The notes: a model not told the origin generated them from the sequence alone. Positions 1 to 10,599 are shown, counted from the stretch's first letter. The stretch: 64,000 nucleotides of DNA from Ypsolopha sequella (GCA_934047225.1 OW203985.1:4171501-4235500), one strand, 5' to 3'. Program-made: numbers and translations.

Positions 1-24
1 CTCAGATCGCAAACGGCACGTGCA

Positions 25-69
25 AAGAGAGAGAGAGAGAGAAAGGGAGAGAGAGAAACGGAGAGAGAG
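25..69. repeat. (GA)n microsatellite
   Basis: Imperfect run of GA dinucleotides at the start of the window with a few interruptions. Seen directly. Confidence 0.9.
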
Positions 70-417
70 CAATATCTTGCGCATCTCTATGTTGTTTGTT
101 TTGATTTAAATTAGTTCCGTTACCGCATTGTCACGAAAACAATTTTAAAACCGCATCTCTACCGGGAAAGCTTCTAAAAAGATGCATTAATTATTTAAAA
201 ACAAGCAAGAATGTGCCTAACGCTTGACAATTTTGTTGTTAATAACTTGTTGATTCGCCTAATGTTAAAAGTTTTATTATTATACTGTCATAAGTTTTTA
301 TTAAATTATCTTTATTATGCAATTCAAATTATTATTGTTTCTTTAATCTTCGCTCGTTTACATAAAAGTCCTTACCGAGCGTATTCTGTTAAACTTATAT
401 AAGCCAAATTTTAGACT

Positions 418-598
418 GAGTAGCGGTAGGAAATCATATCCATAACGCTAGTACTGCGTTTGTAATGCGTCGCGCATTACAGAACTAAAAGCAGGGTAGA
501 CTAATCTGAATAACGGTGGGAATTTATATCCATTACGCTAGTATGCTCAGATGTACTGGGGTTCTGAATACCGGAAGGGTTTCCATAAACGCAACGCT
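418..598 (+). repeat. Three decayed direct copies of a ~35 bp unit
   Basis: Copies at about 418-453, 508-543 and 565-598 share the pattern GA(G/A)TA.CGG..GG followed by TCCATAACGC-like sequence. The first two also share the ending ACGCTAGTA. A small palindrome (GTAATGCG.CGCGCATTAC) lies between copies one and two. Nature unknown; probably part of an old dispersed repeat. Confidence 0.5.
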
Positions 599-610
599 GC
601 TATCCTATCA

Positions 611-790
611 CTTGTTTCACAGCCGCGCCCTCCTGTCACTGTACAGTGTTACAAGGATCTGATTGCGCGTGGATGACAGTGACAGGGGGTCGCAGCTGTG
701 AAACAAGGATTATTAAAGCGGTGTTAGTTATAATTTTAGACACAACCAATCCACGCGCCATAAGATCGTTGTAGCACTGTATGTACGATA
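611..790. mobile_element. Small foldback element with two overlapping inverted repeats
   Basis: The 32 bp at 611-642 (CTTGTTTCACAGC...) are almost fully complementary to 676-707. In addition 635-674 (CACTGTACAGTGTTACAAGG...) pairs with 750-790. The overlapping arms mean the segment can fold in two ways. There is no ORF. This is consistent with a MITE-like relic; class not assigned. Confidence 0.55.
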
Positions 791-1307
791 TACTTCTTAC
801 ACTTTATATACCGCAGACAAAGCTACTGCAGCTCCTCTATACACCAGCGTCCAGGCAGTGAGGCAAGATTTGTGATGTTTCTTTAAAGTTTGTGGGAGTC
901 GATAACAAGTTGCAGCTATATACCATCCTTATCCTTTCATAATATGAAACACAAAGTTGCCTACACACAGTTTCAAAAATTTCGCTCGTCGCGTCGTTTA
1001 CTATTTGCAAGGTCATTGTCTTATATAATTATGTGTGTTATTTAAATGGTTAGCATAGTATTGCTATTTTTGTGAGCAGAAAAATATAATCTGTGAGCAG
1101 AAATAGCTAATTGATCAGCAACTCATGGCCAGCAAACATTTCAAAATCAATCAGCAATTTATGTCATTCTGGATGGCTGTAATTATTTTTGTACCATATT
1201 AATTATATAAGTTGCAATGAGCTGCTCCTGTTTAATAAAATTTTGGTAAGCACTCAGAGGGTAAGCAAAAAAATTCATTTTTCATTTTTCAATTGCTTCG
1301 GAGTTGT

Positions 1308-1465
1308 GGAAAGTGCAGCCCCTTCGCCCTTGCGTAACAAAGTACAGTCTCCCATGCTCACCTTCGCAACTTCGGCTTGTTGGTCGCCTTCGGGGACCAG
1401 CCTCAGCCACTACGGCTCGCACGGGTGCTTATGCTTTGTTACTGCAGGCGAGGGCTGCCCTTCCT
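1308..1465. mobile_element. GC-rich foldback (MITE-like) element
   Basis: The left arm 1308-1342 (GGAAAGTGCAGCCC...TAACAAAG) is complementary, with a few mismatches, to 1434-1465. The interior is unusually GC-rich for its surroundings. Short ORFs across it are open by chance and show no recognisable domain. Confidence 0.55.
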
Positions 1466-2339
1466 CCACGACTGTGCGCTTTTTATATACACTGTAGGGG
1501 TAGTACCAACAAGACTGTATAGAGTCGGGGTGCTCCAAAATCATTTGCGGAACAAAGGTTGCTGCCTGATTTTTTTATTGCAAACAATATCTTTGTGTGC
1601 TGACCAAATTATTTTAATGCTGTTTTTTTGTGGCGCACCAAATTTTATAATTGCTTAATTATTTATTTCCTTCTTATAATTATATGATATACTTGCATAT
1701 GTCGCGATAAGATCTGGAAGTTTAAAAAAAGTCTAGGTTTTTATTTAGTCAGTATAATATAAACAACGTAACCTAAAAAAATCCTATCGTTTTATTGGAA
1801 TATTCAATTTTAAAAATATAGAAGTTTGAAAGAAATGTTTACGAAGGTATTTTAAAACATAAATCCTTCAACCAGTTTAACGACTCCACACAAATGAGGT
1901 TCTTGTTTTCAGTTTGTCAATAAATCTCGTTGAGTACGCAAATCAAAATAAATTAAATACCAAGTACAAGGGTTCAATACCCGCATGATTACAGAACCCT
2001 CTTAATTAAACAGCAATATTACTTTACGAAAGTTTAGTTCGTTCATTTTATTGTTCGTATTAAGAGGGTAATGAATTTTTGGACTGTTTGTGGTGTATGT
2101 AAATAATATGAGTGACTGGTTTTTTTGTTGTAAATAAGCATTTTATCCGCTTTCAGGTAAAGGTCATTTAAATCACGATTTTACAGCAATCACGATATGT
2201 TAGAAATTTATGGTCTCCTGTTGTGAAATACACATATGTATATTATGTATGGTAACTGATTAATTAGTTAATGCAAAGCACAATACTTTTTGAATTTCCG
2301 AAAAGTTTCAATTAAAACCGATGTTAATCTATATAATAA

Positions 2340-2500
2340 AGCCAATTCTGAAGGCTTTAATTTTAGTTTTAGTGCTATCAGAACTTAAATTTTTCCAAAG
2401 TAATTTAGCTTCTGTTCTTTACACTTATAAACTATTTTGCAATGTTGAAAATTTAGTTTTGGCAACATTAAAACTAAAATTAAAGCCTTCAGAATCGGCT
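2340..2500. mobile_element. 161 bp MITE, copy A
   Basis: Termini start AGCCAATTCTGAAGGC and end in the near-complement GCCTTCAGAATCGGCT. The inverted arms run on through TTTAATTTTAGTTTTA, giving terminal inverted repeats of 30 bp or more with one mismatch. A second copy of the same family is at 30174-30336. The interior is AT-rich and non-coding. The short ORF over it is an artefact of the palindrome. The superfamily is not assigned because the target duplication is ambiguous in the AT-rich flanks. Confidence 0.85.
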
Positions 2501-2574
2501 ACAATATATGCTTAAGGCTGCATAAAAAGTCAGACTGAACACCTCATATTGCATCAATGAGAACTGAACTCAAT

Positions 2575-2700
2575 GACGTTTCAGTTTAAAGTTTAAAACA
2601 GCGTGCTCTCAACCATGGCTGTTACGACCACCAACAAACACGCACTCACGAAAAACTGAGTTTGTTATTCAATAACTTGGCTTCTAGATAAAATCAAAAA
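2575..2700 (+). repeat. Dispersed repeat, copy 1 (relative at 43745-43870)
   Basis: It shares an ordered series of blocks with 43745-43870: TGnCTGTTACGA, ACGCnCTC, AAAACTnnGTTT, AATAACT, and GCTTnTnGATnAAATnAAAA. Non-coding. Origin not recognised. Confidence 0.5.
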
Positions 2701-2854
2701 ATATTCTAAGACTGACCGACGGGGTCATTTGTTCACTGATTTTAAAATACAATTTTCAAGGCAGTATAATAAAAAAGGCCTAGGTGTAAATATGCATGTC
2801 TTTTGTGCCCAGAGTATGGTGATATGGCTGACCCTAGTACGTGGGGATAGATTT

Positions 2855-2903
2855 AACCCGGCCAGGGACCAGGAACAAGGTTCAATGATCACCAACCGAG
2901 CCC
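2855..2903 (-). repeat. Dispersed GC-rich repeat fragment (partner at 35413-35461)
   Basis: On the minus strand it reads GGGCTCGGTTGGTGATCATT, then GAACC and GTTCCTGGTCCCTGGCCGGGT. The same roughly 49 bp core is found in plus orientation at 35413-35461. Probably a conserved piece of an unidentified retroelement. Confidence 0.6.
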
Positions 2904-3289
2904 CTACAAATACAAAATAATCCTCAAAATAATAAAAATCTTTGACACAGAGGCTGAAAGGGCGCTGGCTCAGCATACGCTACAGATTAATCTGTGACAC
3001 TGATATTCTGCCAGTACTACGCATTAAAAAGATCTATGTTTGTTAATTAAATTAAGACCTTATAACCTTGTAAAATAGTATAACCAGAAGACATTTTCTA
3101 CAATTACTAATTACCGTGACTCTTTGAACATTAGACATTTCGGAATCGGAAGGGTAAATATACTTAAGTAACATGTAATAAATTTGACAATAACAAAAAT
3201 AAAATGAGAAAAGGGGGAGGGAAAGAGGCTTTTTTATCACAATTTTTACGATTTGCCACTAAGTATGCTGTTTTTGTTGGTCTAATTAA

Positions 3290-3425
3290 TTCTATTTTCG
3301 GGCCAAATTTTATGTCTTTATCAAAAGTTATGAAGCACTGTGCGACATACGGACGGACGAACTGACAACGAAGTCCCACTATATATTTGTACCTTTTAGG
3401 TATTGTGGAACCCTAAAAATCCTAA
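3290..3425 (+). repeat. Fragment of a common lepidopteran 'ACGGACGGAC ... GGAACCCTAAAAA' repeat
   Basis: The GACGGACGAACTGACAACGA motif followed by GTACC...GGAACCCTAAAAAT matches the layout of the repeat seen at 4405-4800 and, inverted, at 63420-63780. Non-coding. Confidence 0.5.
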
Positions 3426-3726
3426 ATTACAAGCATATTACTTGTTACTGAGAAAACTGCAATTTAATGTATGTAAAACAAGGACACTCCCATTTGCATA
3501 CTAATAGTCGCTCTATGGCTTGAACATCGCTTACGTATTGACAGGCCGGGAGTTGATTCTGAAAACCAATCAAAATCCTATTTATACTTTGTACGATGAA
3601 GTGTTTTTACTTGCTATTACGCTTGGCTTTGGTTTAAAGTTTTTGGAACCGACTTTTATGACACCAAAGTCTGGTATAAGGGATGAGGAAATTTATTTGA
3701 AATTTGAAATATAAATAAAATAAAAT

Positions 3727-4182
3727 AATATTATAAATGTGAAAGTTTGGATGGATGTTTGTTACTCCTTCACGCCGTAACTACTGAACCGATTGGGCTA
3801 AAACTTTGCACAAATGTAGTTCAAGACCTGGAATAGGACATAGGCTAGTTTTTATCCATAAATCAGTTCCCATGGAAACAAGAAATAGTGTCATTTAGAG
3901 ACGCGGCTTGGCCTTCAAACATACTACTATCAAAGGCCGTCAAAGAGACATTAGCAGGGGATAAATTCAGAGAACAAAAAATAGTGTCGATCAGAAAAGC
4001 GGCTCGGCCAAAGACACTTTACATCAAATTAGAGATGATGAGAATCCAAAACACTCCATATCTCCAAAACAGATTCAGGTCAACTACGTACTAAAAAATT
4101 AATGAGCTGAAAAATATTTACAGATTCGATACAACTATACAAAAACTTAATCAACGCGGGCAAAGCCGTGGGCAGAAGCTAG
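3727..4182 (+). mobile_element. Non-autonomous Helitron-like element
   Basis: The 3' end carries a GC-rich hairpin-forming CGCGGGCAAAGCCGTGGGC followed closely by AGAAGCTAG and then T. A hairpin just upstream of CTAG with insertion before T is the classic Helitron 3' terminus. The body (ATTATAAATGTGAAAGTTTG..., 'actgaaccgattgggc', 'aggacataggcta') is a layout I recognise as widespread in Lepidoptera. A second, opposite-strand 3' end of the same kind is at 28455. The 5' end is approximate and no Rep/helicase ORF is present. Confidence 0.55.
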
Positions 4183-4404
4183 TTTGAAATAAAAACCGTC
4201 CAAGTGCAAGTCGGACTCGCGCACAAAGGGATCCGTACCACCACACTATAAGGGTACGGAACCCTTAAAACATTATTGTAAATAATTTCACTTGCAGTTA
4301 TGGAGTACAAAATTAACTGATTTATTAAACTTAATGTATCTAAAGGGTCTAATTAAGTTTGTCATTGATAAATTTCTAAATAATTAAATAGTTGTAATTT
4401 TTTG

Positions 4405-4603
4405 AAATATTCCTATATGTGTGCTATAAGACCTATCTGTAAACGAAATTAAAAGTTTTCAAGACAACTGGAAGTGCCCTGTAGGTTTTCATGGTGAGCA
4501 AATTTGTTTAAAGTTGATTATATAAGGGGCAATAAATTTAGAAGTCTGTTTCAAGTTCGTATCATTCAGCAAAAGGGCCTTGGCAGACAGACAGACAACA
4601 AAG
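4405..4603 (+). repeat. Dispersed repeat, copy 1 (inverted relative at 63525-63780)
   Basis: Shared ordered blocks are TATAAGACCTA, CAACTGGAAGTGCCCTGTAGG, TTTTCATGGTGAGCAAATTTG, TTATATAAGGGGCAATAA, AGGGCCTT and CAGACAGACAGACAACAAAG. The minus-strand partner ends the window. The (CAGA)n part is a well-known feature of lepidopteran interspersed repeats. The repeat is interrupted at its 3' side by the LINE tail at 4604. Confidence 0.65.
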
Positions 4604-4776
4604 TTATTATTATTATTATTATTTTTGATACAAAGGCAGCTAAAAGCTGATTTTGTGTATATCACTGCACTTTAGTTTTCATGAAATTGTCAAGTTTATT
4701 TTTGAATGAGTTCACTGTGGATGCACTGATTACAGCTTCTGGTAGACTATTCCACCCACTAACTACACGGTTAGGC
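4604..4776 (-). mobile_element. 5'-truncated LINE 3' end inserted in the 4405-4800 repeat
   Basis: On the minus strand 4775-4662 encodes the end of a reverse-transcriptase ORF (PNRVVSGWNSLPEAVISAST..., ending MKTKVQ then TGA at 4664-4662). The motif VV..WN.LP..V..A..V..FK..LD is typical of CR1/Jockey-like LINE C-termini. It is followed by a short 3' UTR and an (ATA)n tail at 4604-4622. Severe 5' truncation and a simple-repeat tail are hallmarks of target-primed reverse transcription. The flanking repeat resumes with CCTATTATGGTCCCGTTTTT. Confidence 0.75.
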
Positions 4777-5344
4777 AGATCCTATTATGGTCCCGTTTTT
4801 TTAATTCTGAGGTACGTAACCCTTAAAATTCTTCTTTAAAAATAACAAATTAATTACTCTGTTTTTAAATAGGTAAGTATCAGAATACCTGAGTATATTT
4901 TGAATTTTTTTAAAAAATCTCTCACCTAAAAAAATATTTTTCATAACACCTATTCTAAAACTTGGAGGATAGCGGGAGCCAAAGTAATTTTTATTCCAAT
5001 GGGAGTTTGCTCTTTCTCTCTTCTGATTGCTCAGCGTCATTTTACCAAAGAGGTCAAACGCATAATTTATAAAGAAGTTACTGGCCGGTTAGACTTCGGC
5101 AGCAATGAAAAAAAAACTAATATATATTCTTCTTTCTTTTCATTTCGTTTTTTCATTAAATTTCTTAGTCTTCACTAAGTTATTGCAAGTACTAATTAAA
5201 AATGAGATTTGACACGGATATTTAACTCGTGAAGACATTAAATTATGCAGCTAATGTGGTGCAACAATTATTACCACAAGTTGTATTCGTAGCTTTTTCT
5301 TTTTCACATAGGTAGTGATAAAATATAGTGTGTATCACTCGAGC

Positions 5345-5475
5345 TCCAGTAATATTTTGTCCTCTGGCGGCGTAAATTGAATTCCTCGCTACGTTCTGGG
5401 TTCTACTTCAGAATCCTTCGCTTCGCTCTGATTCAAAATAACGCCCTCAACGTACAAAATATTACTTGGGCCCCT
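5345..5475. mobile_element. Palindromic MITE-like element (~130 bp)
   Basis: The left arm 5346-5373 (AGTAATATTTTGTCCTCTGG.GGCG) pairs with 5446-5475 (read inverted as AGTAATATTTTGTACGTTGAG.GCG). Between them two diverged direct copies of GAATTCCTCGCTACGTTCTG sit side by side. The arrangement is familiar from other lepidopteran genomes. Non-coding. Confidence 0.6.
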
Positions 5476-5639
5476 TGTAACACAAATAACCATTGCTGTT
5501 GTTATGGTTCCTTAAATCATTTTATACTCTGAAATTGCTTTAGACAGGTAGCAATCAATTTAAAATTGAATTTTCAAGAAAGTTTTTGTACCTAACTTAT
5601 ACTGAATCACGGAAAAATTATTGTTATTAACAGTTACAG

Positions 5640-6000
5640 ATTAAGTATCTAAAAATACAATATATAGCTAAGAACTTTAATGATTTATCAGTGCAGAAAT
5701 CCTATAAATAAAATTTATAATATCAATAAAAATAAATGCAAACTACCCCTTTAAAATAAGTTCTAGTAATGAGGATAAGTCACATAACGGGAGAATCCAA
5801 TTTTGACTATTACATTGCATGTGTTATGATTTTCTGAGTACACTACTTTTTGATTTTTTGAAATCCGTCCATAAATGGCAAAGTTATTTAATATTTTATC
5901 GGGCTTGATTTTAAAACGCGCGCCTCCCGCCCGTGGATACCGATGTCGTCATCACACACAGACCCCGCGCGATCGCAGTCGTCCAGTACGCACATTCGTG
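5640..6000 (+). repeat. Left diverged long terminal inverted repeat of the ISL2EU-type element
   Basis: It is co-linear with the reverse complement of 9955-10285. Clear matching blocks are GTAATGAGGAnnAGTCAC, AAATCnGnC..GAAATG or its counterpart, the start of the GC-rich tract (AACGC.CGCC), and the G.CGTCATC..ACACA.ACCC block near 5950-5985. By eye identity is only moderate, with many indels. It ends about 60 bp before the start codon of the plus-strand gene, so it would also hold the promoter. Confidence 0.6.
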
Positions 6001-6056
6001 ATTAGTAGCGAACACTCGGTTTTTTTATCGGTTTATTGTTTCGGTGTTCTGTAATA

Positions 6057-7782
6057 ATGAGCAACAAATTGGAAGATGGATTCGAAAAAGGACAGTCAGA
6101 TAATCTACCTAAAGTGGATTCTTTCATGGTTTTTGAATACTTAAACAATCATGTGAAGTATACCAGCGCTGAAATCCGAGGTTGGAAGCTTCAACGGTAA
6201 GTACCTACCAAATTTAATGTGTTAGTTAGTGAGTTTAGGCCTAGGTACTTTTTCCCATGGCTGTTGCGGTAGGTAATGTGAAAATAATAAAATAACCTGG
6301 GTAAAAAGGTACATGGACAGCATAACACACTCCATCATAAAAACGTTAGTCAAGTCAAGTACCTACATTATTTCTTCCTACGGAGTTCGAGTTGATGTTT
6401 TTGTAAGCAGGCAACTGCAGGCATGATTCATTGCGATTTAGTAAGTGCCGGTTTCAAGTTCACCTAAACATTATAGACCGGGAGCGCGCCGTAGATTAAC
6501 TAACATTAGCGGATACCTACCATGTTTTTTGTTTCGATGCACTTAAATGGTGCAACCGCATCAGGTAATGTGATGTAGGTATTTAATGCTGTATGATTAT
6601 TACAGGTCTGTACGAGAGTCATATGGCGACGATGCCGTAGGGTATGTCCAAGTCCAAAGAAATGGAAATGTGTGCACAGTAAAGGCAAGAATAACACCGG
6701 AGCATAAAGTAAAAACTAAAGGTTATAGCTGCACTCTCAAATGTGAAGAAAATGATAAAACTATTATTGATGTTACTTGTCATGATTGTGCTGCACAAAA
6801 AGGAGGTTGCAAACATAGTGTAGCATTTCTTATGTGGATACACAGACGCAGTGAAGAGCCTTCTCCAACTGAAAAAAAATGTTATTGGGCCAAACCAAAA
6901 CTGGCCACAGTGGGCACAACCTTGAAATTTATAAAAGCCAAAGATATCGGTTCCAGCGCTGGAGATATTGACGATAACGCTAATGTAAGAAGTGAACAAT
7001 TTTTTAACAAACTGGTGCACAATATACAGTTAAATTCTATTAGGATTCAGTTAACAAGTTACGTTACACAGAATGAACTTACGAAATTATCATTGCATAA
7101 CTTGATAAATGATTATAAAAAAGAAGGTAACGACACGAACAGTGCACAAGGCTTCATCGATTATTGTACAACAAAACAAACACCAGAAAAGTGTTCAAAA
7201 ATAGAACAAGAAACTCTATCTCAAGCTCAGTCTCCTTTATGGCATGAGATGCGATATTGCAGAATAACCGCGTCAAAAATACACGACGCCGCCCATTGCA
7301 AAACCCCTGATGGTTCATTAGTTGAGCAAATATTCGGTGCAACCATACCAGAAACTCCTGCAATGCGAAGAGGCAAAGTACTGGAACCTGATGTTAGGGC
7401 AAAAGTAGCAAAATTGAGAAAATTTGTAATCGAAAATGGTGGGCTGTTTTTGAAAAGTGATTGGCCTATTTTAGGTGCATCTCCTGATGGCTTAACACAA
7501 GAATATGTCATAGAAATAAAATGTCCCATGACCACACAAGGCAAAGAAAGCTTTATTAAAAATAATCGTCTCACAAACAAATCAAAAGGTCAAATCCAGC
7601 TGCAAATGTTTTTTTGCAACAAAACTAAAGGGCTTTTTTGTGTTGCTGATAAGAATTTTGAAGCTAACAAAGAAGTAGAAATCTTTGAAGAAGATTTTGA
7701 TGAAATTTACTGCAAAGATCTTTTGGAAAAGTCAACAAGTTTTTGGAAACACTCAGTCTTTCCTAAATTGGTCAAAACTTAG
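6057..7782 (+). CDS. SWIM zinc finger + YqaJ-type nuclease (second protein of an ISL2EU-like transposon)
   Basis: Two exons, 6057-6196 and 6606-7782. The donor is CG|GTAAGT at 6197 and the acceptor TTACAG ends at 6605; the frame is kept across the junction and gives 438 aa. The ATG at 6057 opens exon 1 (MSNKLEDGFEK...). A start at 6586 inside the intron would give 398 aa but lacks the conserved-looking N-terminus. Residues 105-117 form a SWIM-like zinc-binding motif (C..C......C.H in TCHDCAAQKGGCKHSVAF). Residues ~258-400 are a YqaJ/lambda-exonuclease-like PD-(D/E)xK fold: PLWHEMRYCRITASK, Glu307 in KVLEPDV, Asp341 in GASPDGL, and Glu350-x-Lys352 in VIEIKCP. Known from the family: a nuclease linked to THAP/IS4EU transposases. 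Inferred role: processing DNA ends in transposition. AATAAA at 7796-7801 follows the TAG. No frameshift or internal stop; all catalytic residues are present. Confidence 0.88.
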
Positions 7783-7795
7783 GTTAAGGTATAAA

Positions 7796-7801
7796 AATAA
7801 A
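7796..7801 (+). terminator. Poly(A) signal of the YqaJ gene
   Basis: AATAAA lies 14 nt past the stop codon at 7780-7782. The opposing gene ends at 7834, so the two 3' ends must overlap or nearly touch. Confidence 0.65.
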
Positions 7802-7827
7802 CAGATGGCTTAAGATATAAATATTGT

Positions 7828-7833
7828 TTTATT
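7828..7833 (-). terminator. Poly(A) signal of the THAP transposase gene
   Basis: TTTATT on the plus strand reads AATAAA on the minus strand and abuts the TAA stop at 7836-7834. This is a very compact 3' end. Confidence 0.6.
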
Positions 7834-9840
7834 TTAAACTTGGTTTCTAAATAAGCATTCTTGAAGATTAACTACTCCACAAGCAGATGTCACAACATAG
7901 TCTAATATTCTAACATAATCAATGTCAACACATGCATGAGGTGCAATCATTTCAAACTCCCTTAAACGCCCTATACTTCTCTCGACGTGTACTCGAAGGG
8001 CCGCTATTCTTTTAGTTTCTAAAACTTCTTCTTTACTTAGTTTTGATCCCGAATCAACGCTAGGAGGCCTTAAAAGTTTGCAACCTTGACGTTCAAGTAA
8101 ATGAGCTATATTCTTAAATCCCCTATCAGCCATCACTACGTCACCGGGGGATAACATCTGAAGAAAACCGCAGTCTTCAAAGATAAGGGCGTCCGATGTC
8201 CTTCCTCCATAACCTTCGGATATGAAGTTTATAAGTCCATTAGGTGTTATCGATATTAGATATTTTATAGTATTCGCATTTTTATATTGTGACCACGTCA
8301 GCGCCTGATGTACTGCTGAGCTAGGTTTCTCGATTTGAATTTCTAAACAATCTATGATGCTGACGACTGTTGAATAACGCCTCCTAAAAGGTATCGGAAG
8401 ATTTGAGCGAATATCGTCGCGAGGAGGAATAAAAATCAGTTTCTCCATGCATTGAGCAACCTTAGGTATTGTTTCTTTGAAATGTCTGGCGACTGTAGAT
8501 TCCGAAACTCCAAATTGAACAGCAAGCACGGAATTCGGTTCACGCCATCTCAGTTTTTTCAAGCTCAATAATACATCCATCAGAGGTCTCTCAGTAGATT
8601 CACTCAAATATTCTAAACAGAAATACACTTGCGATGGTAATCCGAGAAAAAGCTTAGGTTCTCTAGATATAGACATTAAAGTTCCTTTTTGCATGTGTTC
8701 CTTAAATAACTCAGTATCTACTTGTCGTTTCATTTCACAGGCGTCAGTATTTACACTGAATCCACTTAGGCTCGCAGAAACTGATGAGGTATTAGAGTAA
8801 GATGTGAAGCTATCATGCATTGGTTCCCGATGATGATCCCGACGATGTTCTTTTGGTTTCACCGTTTTTATTTTAAGAGCAAACTCTTCAACCCGGTCAA
8901 AACCGGCGTCAGTATTAATGCCCTTGCTTCGAACTTTTGGCTTTATATTAACTTGCACTGCGAGTGATTTATATTTAGGATCATTGTGTAGATTTGCCGC
9001 ATTATCTTCTTCAAGCGGGTTTATAGCCTCTGTATCATTTGAATTAAAATCAATCGTTTCACACGCCACGAACTCTTCTTGTGTTATTAGGTTTTCATGA
9101 CCAACTTCCGGATTAAGCATTCTTTCAAAGTACTCAATCTGCTGTCTTTTTTTATATCCAGTCCGTTCTACAACGGCGTTATCCTTTCTTTGGCAGTCAA
9201 ATTTATGCGGCAGAACTCCTTTTTTTAGTCTTAGTTGACCACCCATCAATCGGTACCTTATATAATTTTCCATGTCATTTTCGACCTGTAAAAAGTAAAA
9301 ACAGATTAAAGATTCTTTATTTTATTTTTAAATAATACTTTACTTACTGAGAAAAGCAGATCCAAAAAATAGGTCCTACAGCAAAGAAATTAAAATTCGA
9401 ATCATTACCTATTGTTGATAGGTATTCATTATCGTAGATAAAAATGCGGTAGTCTCCCGGACTACAAATATCATACCTACGTTGATTATTGTTTATTGTT
9501 ATTACCTCATACGATTGTGTTAAGGTTGAGACAATATGACATAAAAGGATTAAGTTTTAAGGTTTTTGATTCCATTGATCGATAAAATAGGTGACATTTA
9601 CTCAATAATACGAGGAAATAGGTATACGTCAAGTATAAGGTATAACGTAGGAAAGGTACTTACGTCGAAATGATCTTCGCAACAGTAATGAGTACTTTTG
9701 CTTGATAAAGGATCTCTCTTCATAACACTACACCACTTTTTTCTAGCTTTTTTGTCTGTTGGAACATGAAAAAATAGTTTGTCGGGCGTACTACTACTTG
9801 TACTCTTGCACTTTGGCACGACACAATATTTGTAAGACAT
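7834..9840 (-). CDS. THAP-HTH-DDE transposase (ISL2EU / HARBI1-like, DDE_Tnp_4)
   Basis: Two exons on the minus strand, 9840-9664 and 9285-7834. The donor GTAAGT starts at 9663 and the acceptor TTACAG ends at 9286; the junction is phase 0 and gives 542 aa. Exon 1 plus the start of exon 2 form a THAP domain (residues ~1-90) with the C2CH set Cys6, Cys11, Cys54, His57. The intron falls two residues after His57, and the domain resumes with VENDMENYIRYRLMG...LKKGVLPHKF. Residues ~281-338 look like the HTH that precedes DDE_Tnp_4 (SVLAVQFGVSESTVARHF). The catalytic core has Asp371 (SIIDCLEI), Asp446 (VVMADRGF) and Glu494 (HVERSIGRLREF). Expected role: THAP binds the element ends and the DDE core cuts and joins. 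It is convergent with the YqaJ gene, with 51 bp between stop codons. No stops or frameshifts. It could be an active element or a domesticated gene. Confidence 0.9.
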
Positions 9841-9954
9841 TTTTAAGGATATTGATACACAACAATAAATCTATAACAAAGCGACCGTGACAAGCACAGC
9901 TCAAGAACTGCGCGGGAAACAGAGTACACCTACAGAACTGAAGAGCGCGTGCGG

Positions 9955-10285
9955 GGTCGCGCCCCGGGTATGTGTGGGATGACGTCACGCGCTCGCGGCT
10001 GGTACTGGCGGGCGTTATTTGAACTGCTACAGTAAAATTGCTGTACTTTCGACATTTCTTGTCCGATTTGGATATTTTTTTCACCATAAGTCATGTTTTT
10101 TTTACTGTCATCGATCTACATACTTAACAAAAATCGTGACTCTTCCTCATTACCGATTTGTTAAAATTTTGAGTGACAAGTTCCCTTTATTTTTGGAAAA
10201 CCTCATAGCTATAATTGGCCAAGTCTGTCATCTGCTTTCGAGAAAAGTATTTACAATTTATTGTAATATTTTAGTTATCTAGTCA
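9955..10285 (-). repeat. Right diverged long terminal inverted repeat of the ISL2EU-type element
   Basis: Partner of 5640-6000. The GC-rich tract at 9940-10015 lies just upstream of the transposase start and mirrors the GC-rich tract upstream of the YqaJ gene, as expected if each TIR provides a promoter. Outer limit uncertain. Confidence 0.6.
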
Positions 10286-10560
10286 TTTATCAGAATTGGT
10301 ATGCCAAATTTCAAACATTATACTACTTAAAGCTGGGGGCACGAGTGGGTACCCGGTAATTTCACTATACCGCTGCTTATACATGAAAGTGAACAAGTGA
10401 CCTAATTTGTCCTACCTATCAGTTGGAATGAGGTAACCAGATAAAACCAAGTTAAGTTTTAATCACTTTCATAAAAAAAAAAACAATATGGTAAGAGAAC
10501 TCACTAATCACAAATAACACTAAGAATATTACTATAAATTATAGAAAAAATCTCGATACC

Positions 10561-10596
10561 AACTTGGTTACAAAGTGGTCACAAAGTAACCAAGTT
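10561..10596. repeat. Short palindrome
   Basis: AACTTGGTTAC (10561-10571) and GTAACCAAGTT (10586-10596) are perfect complements around a 14 nt centre containing TGGTCACA. The outer half AACCAAGTTAA recurs at 10446. Function unknown. Confidence 0.6.
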
Positions 10597-10599
10597 CCG

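Larger units (their letters stand above)
5640..10285. mobile_element. ISL2EU-type DNA transposon with both genes apparently intact
   Basis: The element carries two convergent genes: a SWIM + YqaJ-nuclease protein (+) and a THAP + HTH + DDE transposase (-). This pair is the recognised hallmark of the eukaryotic ISL2EU (IS4EU) group, related to PIF/Harbinger. Long, diverged inverted repeats bracket it. For example GTAATGAGGATAAGTCAC at 5767 corresponds to GTAATGAGGAAGAGTCAC read inverted at 10155-10138. Both ends also share a GC-rich segment with a TCGTCATC/ACGTCATC core. Similarity fades gradually outward, so exact termini and target duplication could not be fixed; the limits given are approximate. 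Confidence 0.8.

Noticed and set aside
1189..1658. Several overlapping ORFs as a small gene
   Set aside because: They overlap in three frames across a GC-rich foldback element; the openness is a composition effect.
6586..6605. ATG at 6586 as start of the YqaJ gene
   Set aside because: It lies inside the predicted intron directly upstream of a good splice acceptor; exon 1 at 6057 with a GTAAGT donor gives a better gene model in the same frame.
6619..7020. Minus-strand ORF of 133 codons
   Set aside because: Shadow of the YqaJ gene; no domain, while the plus-strand frame has clear motifs.
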